DNA of 64,000 nucleotides from Saprospiraceae bacterium (GTDB lineage: Bacteria > Bacteroidota > Bacteroidia > Chitinophagales > Saprospiraceae): contig JALHQW010000004.1 in assembly GCA_022841745.1 (NCBI GenBank), forward strand, positions 62,001-126,000, given 5' to 3'. This document shows, one piece after another, positions 55,401 through 61,415 of this stretch (positions are counted from its first letter, which is position 1; each line of letters opens with the position of its first letter). The notes below the pieces were generated by a model, which did no database searches, was not told where the DNA came from, and saw only the letters and a program-made list of their open reading frames with translations. A program made the translations under genes and the position numbers.

Positions 55401-58400
55401 CTGCCCAAACTCGTTGTACTCCACGCCCTTGATGATGCCGTTCGGCTCGCCGAAAACCTCCACCGTGGCGGGCGGAGGTGCGTAGGTACAGCCCGTCGAA
55501 CTGGTCAGCGTCACGGTGTAAACGCCTGACTCTGAAATTGATATATTGTTAATTGTTGAATTGTTAGACCATAACCATGAAACGCCTCCTGCCGGGGCGG
55601 TCAGCGTCGTGCTCTCACCCTCGCAGAGCGGCGAGGGCGGGCTGGCGACGATATTGCCCGCAAGGGTATTCGGCGTGATGGCCATATTGCTGGTGAAACT
55701 GTTGGTGCAGCCCTCGATGCTCAGGGCCGTCAATTGCACCGCATAGCTGCCGGGCGCATCGAATTCATGGAAGGCATTGACCAATTCGGAGGTGTTGCCA
55801 TTTCCGCTCGTTGGGTCGCCAAAGTTCCAATAAACACTGGCCACATTGTTGCCGACGATTGCATCGAAAGGCAAAGAGGTGTTCTCACAAGTTGCCGAAG
55901 GCAACGAAAAACTGACGGCTGGCGGCGTAAAAACCGTCACCTGCTGCGTGGTTGTCACCGTGCATCCGCTGGCCTCGGTAATGGTCAGCGTGACGGTGTA
56001 ATTGCCCGCTGTTGCGAAGCTATGCGTTGGGTTTTGGAGGGTGGAAGCATTGGGCGCACCGCTGGTCGGGTCGCCGAAGTTCCAGTCCCAATCGGTGATG
56101 CTGGCCGGGGAAATGAACACACTGCGGTCGGTGAATTGCGCTGGCGCACCGGGACAAGCGTTGGCCACTTCAAAATCGGCGTCCACGGGTATCAGCACGT
56201 CATAGAACACAAAGAGTTGGCAGGCCGAACCGGGTGGTACACTGTTGACCGAGCCAACGAGCAAAACGGTGTAATAGCCCTCGTTGGAATAGGTATGCGG
56301 CGGCGGATTGTCGGCGGTGCTGGTGCTGCCATCGCCGAAGTACCAAGTGAAGCTGCCAGGCACGAAGTTCGTGCTGGTATTGGTGAAACTTAGAACATTG
56401 CAATTTGCCGTGGTGCTGAAGGTAAAGTTGACAGTACCACCTGGCACGCAACCACCACCTGGTATGGGTGGCCCTCCGCCAAGACCAAGGCAAACTCCAG
56501 CAACGCAAGTGCCGCCAACGGCGGCGCAGTCCACCAAAGTAATGATATTTGAAACTGCTGTGCAGCCGTTGACATCCGTTGCAATGACTTGGTAATCACC
56601 GGGTTGCGTACCGTTGTAGCTCGGCGAGTTCGTTCCAACGTTCGTGCCATTGAACTGCCATTGGTAGCTGTATGCAGGGCTGCTCTGCGTAGCGTAAAGC
56701 GTGGCACCCGCCCCACCGGGACAAAGCGCTGGGTAGGATGGCGTCGAAATGGAAACATTGGGCGCTGGGTTGGTTTCCACCACGAAAATCGTGTCGCCCA
56801 TGCAGCCGTTGGCGTCCGTTACTTCCACTTCGTAATAGCCGGGGCCAAGTGCAGGGTTTGCCAAGGTGGAAACCGTTGTACCTGCATTGTCTTTCCAAAT
56901 GTAGGTGGCGTAGGCAACCGAGGTGCTGACACTGGTCGTTTGGCCAACGCAGGTCAACACATTTGGCACGAAAGGTTCAGGCAACGGCAACACCGTCACG
57001 TTGAAGGTTTGTGTCGCTCCGCAAACAGTGACGCTCACCGTGGCTGGGCCGTCAGTATGCCACAAGACTTCAGCCTGCTCGGTGCCAGCGCCGTTGATGA
57101 CCGTACCCGCCGTTGCAGGGCTTATAACCCATTGATAATCAATATTTTCAAAAAACGGAACAGTGCAAGTTCCGCTTTGCTCCTTGCATACCTGCGCATC
57201 GCCGGTGATGCTGAAAGCGGGGATGGGGCCGACCGCCAAATTTGCCGGAGGCGAAGTACAGGCCAGCCCGGTGGTCGCTGTTTGCACCACGGAGACCGAG
57301 TACGGCCCCGTCGCATTCCAGATGACCGTGGCCGGGTTGCCCCCGAAATTGGCGGGAGCGCCCCCCGTGAATGTCCACGTGAAATCGGTGGTGGGCAGGC
57401 CGACTGCTTCGTAAGCGTAGGCCGTGGCGGGGCAGATTTCGTTCTCGCCGAGGATGGCCGTCGGGGCGGGCGGGGCGGCTTTCAGTTCAATGAAAATATC
57501 GTAGCCATCAGTGCAAAAACTGCTGGCGCTGGCGGCCTCGGCATGTACCGTGTAATCGCCCGGCGGGAAATTGAAGGGGATGCTTGCCGTGTTCGTTGCC
57601 GCAGGCGACGACCAAACCACTGTGCCGCTGCTGTTTATGACCTGCCAATTGGCGGGGATGAGCACATCGGTGATGGTGTTGCGGGTCTGGTAGCTGCCGC
57701 TGGTGCTGGCGCAAACCTCTATTGGCCCGGTCATGTAGAAGCCGGGGACGATGTTGACGTTCAGCGTGTCACGCCCAGAGCAGCCGAGGTAGCAGTTATC
57801 GAACTCGACGATGACCCGCTGCGGGTTGCCGAGGTTGGCAGCGCCATACCAGTTGACCGTAATCCTTTCTGTTCCTTGCCCATTCTTGATATTACCGCTG
57901 CCGAGCACCGTCCAGTTGATTGTAGTGCCTTGATAGTCAGGGATATAATACTCCTCGGTGCTGCCCTCACAGACCTTGTTGGGGCCTTGTATCTCCACGT
58001 TGTCGGAGACGATGGGGATGGGCACGACGTTGGGCAAAGGGCAGGTCACCCCAGCGCAGCCGCTGGTGGTGAGGGAGATGGTACCCTCCGGCCCGGCGAG
58101 CCATTCCACAGTGATGAAGTTATCCGAGGGGCCGCCGCCATCTAGGATATTGTAGCTGCCCATGAGCGCCCAAGTGTAGCCGCTGCACGAGGCATCGGTG
58201 CTGTACGTGACCGTTTCGCCTTCGCAGATGGTGCCCGTGCAGAGGATTTCCGGCACGTCGGCAGGGAGGACGTAAATCTCAACGAAAGCCGTGTCGGAGC
58301 AGTAGCATTCGTTCCTCGCAATGAGCGAGACGATATAGCTGCCGGGTATGTTGTAGGTCTGGCTCGGCTCGAACTGCGTGGAGGTGACGCCGGGCAGCAA

Positions 58401-59699
58401 CTCCCAGACATAGCTCGTGGCGTTGGTGCTGTTGTTCTGGAAATAGACGGTCTGCCCCTGGCAAATGGCGATGGTGCCATTGGGCTGTGGGGGCGGCAGC
58501 GAGCCGATGAGGGCTTCGGGTTCTTCGAGGATTTCGACGCAGATGGAGGCTTCGCCGGAGCAGGTGGTTTGGGGGCAGGATATTTCAAATGGAAGCGAGG
58601 CTGTACACCCTATTCCATTTGTGATTGTTACCGAATAGAAACCTGAACAAAGTCCAGAAATAGCATTCGAAGAGGTAGAACCATTACTCCAAAGATATTC
58701 ATAGGGAGGGATGTAAGGGCCTTCAACGCTAACTCCCATTAAGCCATCACAAGCATTACAAACAGTTTCATGACTAACTGTTGAAGGACTAACTGAAAGC
58801 CAACAATCATTGGAGTTGTTGGAAACTATTGAAAATGAACATGTTGAGATTGACCCTACATTATCAGTAAATACTACTGCATAGCTGTCAGGCGGCATTG
58901 ATTGAAACCATGATATTCCACTAGGAATTTGCGAATTGACCATATAACCTGTATTTGTTCCAGTAATAGAAACAGTGAATGGTTGAACTCCGCCATCCAA
59001 GTGGTTTATATAACCTATTCCACCTGCATTAGTAGGGAAAGGGGTACCACTCCATTGACCACAACCCATAATAATTGGCTCATTCGAACTTACTCCCCCC
59101 GCCACCACGCTCACCTGCCCCTGCCCCGGCGCTCCCCATTCCACGGTCACGGTATTGCCGTTTGGCGTGAAGTTCTCGGCGCCCTGCACCGACCAAGTGA
59201 CGGGCGTGCCAGCGGGCACCCCCGTCACCTCATAAACTGCCGTGCCGAAGGCGCAGATTTTTTCGCAAGCCGAGGCGGAGGGGTCACCCGTGCTGTCCAC
59301 CGGGCAGGAGGCAATGGTGGGGCGGATGGTGGGGTTGAGGGCGGTGGTGAAGCTGACCTGCGTTTCAACGAAGAACTGGAAGAAGTCGCCATTATTTGTG
59401 GAAGCAATTCCGCTTGCCGAAATGATTGCGCTGCCACCTGGGTTGGGGTTGGGCGCACTGTCGTTGCAATAGGTAAAATTATTGCCGCTCCCACCACTGA
59501 CGGGACCTGAGTTCCAGATAATGGTCTCGATTTGCACCGAGGAATCGGTGAAAACGACCGAGTATTCGCCACATTCGCCTAGGCAAAGCACTGTCGGGCC
59601 GACGATTTCTGGATCAATGGATGGTTGGGCAAACAAGGGGTTGGGAAGATAGAGGCATAGCGCCAAGAGCGGGAATACAAGTAAGCGCATTCTTTTCAT
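52401..59699 (-). CDS. Giant T9SS-secreted PKD/SprB-repeat protein with gliding-motility-type C-terminus
   Basis: A 2432-residue protein with a signal peptide (ending NPLFAQ). It holds PKD-like domains along its length, a SprB-type repeat near residues 310-375 (YLWSNGSTSSNAISG), further PKD domains near 1080-1350 (WYFGDGST, WDWNFGDPTSG), and eight cysteine-containing repeats of about 51 residues near 1770-2180. The C-terminal 90 residues (IYLPNSFSPNGDGIND, then YELMIFDRWGEQLF, then CWDG) are the gliding-motility-associated C-terminal domain that directs T9SS export. Probably a surface adhesin or matrix protein. No PorP/SprF gene is adjacent. The part coding for the SprB repeat (58590-59090) is AT-rich within a GC-rich gene. 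Confidence 0.92.
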   Translation of the reverse strand: MKRMRLLVFPLLALCLYLPNPLFAQPSIDPEIVGPTVLCLGECGEYSVVFTDSSVQIETIIWNSGPVSGGSGNNFTYCNDSAPNPNPGGSAIISASGIASTNNGDFFQFFVETQVSFTTALNPTIRPTIASCPVDSTGDPSASACEKICAFGTAVYEVTGVPAGTPVTWSVQGAENFTPNGNTVTVEWGAPGQGQVSVVAGGVSSNEPIIMGCGQWSGTPFPTNAGGIGYINHLDGGVQPFTVSITGTNTGYMVNSQIPSGISWFQSMPPDSYAVVFTDNVGSISTCSFSIVSNNSNDCWLSVSPSTVSHETVCNACDGLMGVSVEGPYIPPYEYLWSNGSTSSNAISGLCSGFYSVTITNGIGCTASLPFEISCPQTTCSGEASICVEILEEPEALIGSLPPPQPNGTIAICQGQTVYFQNNSTNATSYVWELLPGVTSTQFEPSQTYNIPGSYIVSLIARNECYCSDTAFVEIYVLPADVPEILCTGTICEGETVTYSTDASCSGYTWALMGSYNILDGGGPSDNFITVEWLAGPEGTISLTTSGCAGVTCPLPNVVPIPIVSDNVEIQGPNKVCEGSTEEYYIPDYQGTTINWTVLGSGNIKNGQGTERITVNWYGAANLGNPQRVIVEFDNCYLGCSGRDTLNVNIVPGFYMTGPIEVCASTSGSYQTRNTITDVLIPANWQVINSSGTVVWSSPAATNTASIPFNFPPGDYTVHAEAASASSFCTDGYDIFIELKAAPPAPTAILGENEICPATAYAYEAVGLPTTDFTWTFTGGAPANFGGNPATVIWNATGPYSVSVVQTATTGLACTSPPANLAVGPIPAFSITGDAQVCKEQSGTCTVPFFENIDYQWVISPATAGTVINGAGTEQAEVLWHTDGPATVSVTVCGATQTFNVTVLPLPEPFVPNVLTCVGQTTSVSTSVAYATYIWKDNAGTTVSTLANPALGPGYYEVEVTDANGCMGDTIFVVETNPAPNVSISTPSYPALCPGGAGATLYATQSSPAYSYQWQFNGTNVGTNSPSYNGTQPGDYQVIATDVNGCTAVSNIITLVDCAAVGGTCVAGVCLGLGGGPPIPGGGCVPGGTVNFTFSTTANCNVLSFTNTSTNFVPGSFTWYFGDGSTSTADNPPPHTYSNEGYYTVLLVGSVNSVPPGSACQLFVFYDVLIPVDADFEVANACPGAPAQFTDRSVFISPASITDWDWNFGDPTSGAPNASTLQNPTHSFATAGNYTVTLTITEASGCTVTTTQQVTVFTPPAVSFSLPSATCENTSLPFDAIVGNNVASVYWNFGDPTSGNGNTSELVNAFHEFDAPGSYAVQLTALSIEGCTNSFTSNMAITPNTLAGNIVASPPSPLCEGESTTLTAPAGGVSWLWSNNSTINNISISESGVYTVTLTSSTGCTYAPPPATVEVFGEPNGIIKGVEYNEFGQPVAFFENSQSVCAGEAVNLIVQGSLNNSYAWSSGETGDALEFSEDKGNLLPVGTHVFNVTVTDATTGCTATEGPFTVTVNPLPTVAINSSPAGFLCENTNATLSVVGPVGTNNYQWNTGETGTSIAVFAGGTYFATVINPFGCKAQSNEITIQNAPDVDLVPAGCHTRCQPDTMCLPTVPNIASYQWLFNGSPMSAPNGTFSDPIFTQSGEYSVVMTDVYGCTSTSAVLTLDLFPGFGDILGEVYFDVNQNGVIDGPDTLVSGINIFLNNGTVNIDTVTSTVSTGYNFVDILSTDYDLYLDSLNLPAGWTAVWSSSSITLSGCDVEEQFDWLLTSNCAATTGSETLTACPGESATYAGTPVPAGTSMDFTLTNFQGCDSIVTVTVLKLATSTGSETLTACPGESATYAGTPVPAGSSMDFTLTNYLGCDSIVTVTVTPLPAPSSSVALSACLGDFAMYNGTPLPPGTDALFLYPSAQGCDSVVNVTVALLAASASTVNLSACTGETASYNGAIIPAGTSQPFTFTNWLGCDSVVTVMVAELTASTGAESLSACPGTSATYAGTPIPAGGSMDFTLTNWLNCDSVVTVSVATLPAGVMTIDAIACTGGFYDYNGNQVPAGGSQVFYETNQWGCLDTVIVGVVAMPTSASSLQLVACPGETATYNGTPVPTGTSMDFPFTNWLNCDSIVTVTAVAAQSDTIQLALQVCEGETVVYNGQELAANETYDWIGMNQVGCDSVVQVSVTALPSVSYDLVASQICWNALNGSIAVGNIQGSTVPYQFSLNGTAFQADTLFIGLPPGEYSVLLQDQNNCVFEETTTIGAVPPITVESEDKTLVCGGTVLLNPLVSSELPLTWQWADSTGVISTEAEITVSIPGIYVFTVSNNCEAANGQVRVMAEDLSVNRLIYLPNSFSPNGDGINDCYQGFVKPDLDVLSYELMIFDRWGEQLFQTTDINGCWDGKLRDKDMNPGVMVYWMTLEARNCDGKVERIFRKGDISLVR
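53160..54385 (-). repeat. Eight tandem 51-residue repeats
   Basis: Each unit reads roughly ACPGESATYAGTPVPAG, then a TNWLGCDSIVTVTV-type end, with about 153 bp per unit. The two units nearest 54385 are almost identical at the DNA level, while those toward 53160 are diverged. Each has two cysteines that may bridge. Confidence 0.85.
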
Positions 59700-59882
59700 C
59701 TTAGGAAAATTTGTGTGTAATCGGTTGAAAATCTGTCCATTGCAGGATTAACCTGCGGTCATAGCTGTCGTTTGAGCAATTGGTGGGCTACGAAGTTAGC
59801 AGTTAATACTGGGATTAAGAAAGCATTGTGTCCATTTGGTGGATTTTTGACAAATGGCGGCCCATCTGTAACAATGATTGTG

Positions 59883-59890
59883 TAATTTTG
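59883..59890 (+). promoter_or_regulatory. Bacteroidota -7 element before the PD40 gene
   Basis: TAATTTTG matches TAnnTTTG; no TTG stands at the usual -33 distance. The start codon of the propeller protein is 62 bp downstream. The rest of 59700-59952 shows only a weak CCATTTG/CAAATGG inverted repeat near 59832-59856. Confidence 0.4.
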
Positions 59891-59952
59891 TGTTACAGTA
59901 CGCTTTCCGTGCTATTCAAAACCCAAGTGAATAACACCAACGATGATCAGCA

Positions 59953-61161
59953 ATGAACCTTGAACATTTCCTGAAAAAAGTGGGGGTATTGTGTTTTCTT
60001 GCGGCCCAAGCCGTTGCGCAGACCCAGCCCTACCGCCCTATACAGCTGGTTTCCAGTACCAGCGAAGGCGACGCCATCGCCCTTGCCGATGCCAACCTAT
60101 ACCTTGGCGGCTCCTCCATCGCTCCTTGCAGGTATGGCGACCGGGTCTATTTCACGTCCATCCAGTCCAGCAAAAACAAGAAGCTCAGTCGGATTTATTC
60201 AGCCGTTGGCAAAGAAAAAGCACAGCTCCTGCCCTTAAACCCCAAGGACGAGCAAATCAATATCGCCCATTTGGCCTTCAATGTGACCGGCAACCGGGTT
60301 TATTACACACAAAGCAGGGAGCCAAAGCCCGGCAACCCCGCCCAAAGCGAGCTTTGGTACTGCAACAAGACTTTTGACGGCAAGTGGGGCAATGCCGAGA
60401 AACTGCCCAACCATATCAACGTCGCTGGCAGTTCGGCCAAAGACCCAACCATTGGCTTTGATTTCACAACGAGAAAAGAAGTGCTGTTCTTTAGCTCCAA
60501 CCGTCCCGGTGGCAAGGGAGGCTACGATATTTGGTACTGTACCATAGAACCCGATGGTCAGTTTGGCGAGCTGATCAACTTCCCCTTCAATACATCCGTT
60601 GACGATGTGTCGCCCCATTTTTTCAGCCAGCGTCAAACCCTGTTCTTCAGTTCCAACGTGATTACTGGCCTGGGTGGGTTTGACATCTACCAGTCTAAAC
60701 GAGCCGAGAACGGCACCTGGGGCAAACTGGAGGACCTTCCCCAAATCAATTCCACCTTCGACGAAACCTATTTCTTCCACCATCCGCAAAGCCAAACGAG
60801 CTATTTTAGCTCCAATCGCCCCAGCATCAACTGCAAGGGGAATATTTACAACTGCACGGACTTCTCCATCTACACCGCTCAATTGGGCGCCAACCTCGTC
60901 GTAAAGATATTCAACGACCTTGACGGCTCCACGCTATTTGGCTGCAACATCGAACTGGAGGACATCAGCACGGGTCAACTCCAAAGCCTCGTCCTCAATT
61001 CGGAAAAAAATGTGCTGCAAATGCCCATCTTCCCCGAAAAAAACTACCGCCTTATCGTGAGCAGGCAAGGTTTCTATCCCGTTTCGCTCCAACTTCAAAC
61101 CGCTGCCTACAGTTATTTCCAAACTGTGGAACAAAACATCATGATGAAGCCCATGCGGTGA
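59953..61161 (+). CDS. PD40-type beta-propeller periplasmic protein
   Basis: A 402-residue protein with a signal peptide ending AVAQ. Repeated blades of the WD40-like PD40 type are visible (LFFSSNRPGGKGGYDIWY, LFFSSNVITGLGGFDIYQ, SYFSSNRPS). The last 90 residues look like a small beta-sandwich of the carboxypeptidase regulatory kind (IELEDISTGQ). The related T9SS protein PorE adds an OmpA domain, which is missing here, so this would be a propeller without a peptidoglycan anchor. It stands next to the giant PKD gene on the opposite strand. Role unknown; assistance of surface protein export or binding is inferred. Confidence 0.85.
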   Translation: MNLEHFLKKVGVLCFLAAQAVAQTQPYRPIQLVSSTSEGDAIALADANLYLGGSSIAPCRYGDRVYFTSIQSSKNKKLSRIYSAVGKEKAQLLPLNPKDEQINIAHLAFNVTGNRVYYTQSREPKPGNPAQSELWYCNKTFDGKWGNAEKLPNHINVAGSSAKDPTIGFDFTTRKEVLFFSSNRPGGKGGYDIWYCTIEPDGQFGELINFPFNTSVDDVSPHFFSQRQTLFFSSNVITGLGGFDIYQSKRAENGTWGKLEDLPQINSTFDETYFFHHPQSQTSYFSSNRPSINCKGNIYNCTDFSIYTAQLGANLVVKIFNDLDGSTLFGCNIELEDISTGQLQSLVLNSEKNVLQMPIFPEKNYRLIVSRQGFYPVSLQLQTAAYSYFQTVEQNIMMKPMR

Positions 61162-61175
61162 GGTTTTAAATTGTT

Positions 61176-61240
61176 GGATTGTTGAAATTGTTAGATTGTT
61201 GATGGGGTGCACCTATAACAATCCAACAATTCAACAATCC
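61176..61240. repeat. GGATTGTTGAA inverted repeat after the PD40 gene
   Basis: The arm 61176-61200 (GGATTGTTGAAATTGTTAGA) faces 61217-61240 (AACAATCCAACAATTCAACA) with few differences and a 16-base loop. It lies 14 bp after the stop codon and can act as a terminator without a T-run. A related TAACAATTCAACAATTAACA sequence is inside the coding part of the giant protein near 55545. Confidence 0.6.
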
Positions 61241-61297
61241 CCCATCCGCTTTTCAACTCAGTTCGTCCATTCTCCTTCCCAGTTTTTTTTAAAAAAC

Positions 61298-61305
61298 TAC
61301 CTTTG
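61298..61305 (+). promoter_or_regulatory. Bacteroidota -7 element before clpB
   Basis: TACCTTTG matches TAnnTTTG exactly; the -33 TTG is not clear. The start codon of clpB is 110 bp downstream and repeat elements lie between. No heat-shock CIRCE-type inverted repeat is seen. Confidence 0.5.
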
Positions 61306-61342
61306 CCGAATCAGTTGGCAGTTAGGCAGTCGGCAGGCCTTG

Positions 61343-61412
61343 TCCCGATTTTCCGGGATGGCAGTCATTGCGAAAGTAACGCAAAAGCCAGCATCCAGTA
61401 TCCAGCATCCAA
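61343..61412. repeat. Dispersed repeats in the clpB leader
   Basis: TCCCG-ATTTTC-CGGGA at 61343-61358, flanked by CTTG and TGGCAG, belongs to the same palindrome type as the copies at 40498 and 40798. It is followed at 61388-61412 by AGCATCCAGTATCCAGCATC, a short direct repeat. Both lie in the clpB leader. Confidence 0.6.
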
Positions 61413-61415
61413 GAA

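Noticed and set aside
52632-58145. Several long plus-strand frames (around 52632-53906, 54651-55529, 56589-58145)
   Set aside because: They lie opposite the giant PKD gene, have arginine/alanine-rich composition from antisense reading and no domains or starts in context.
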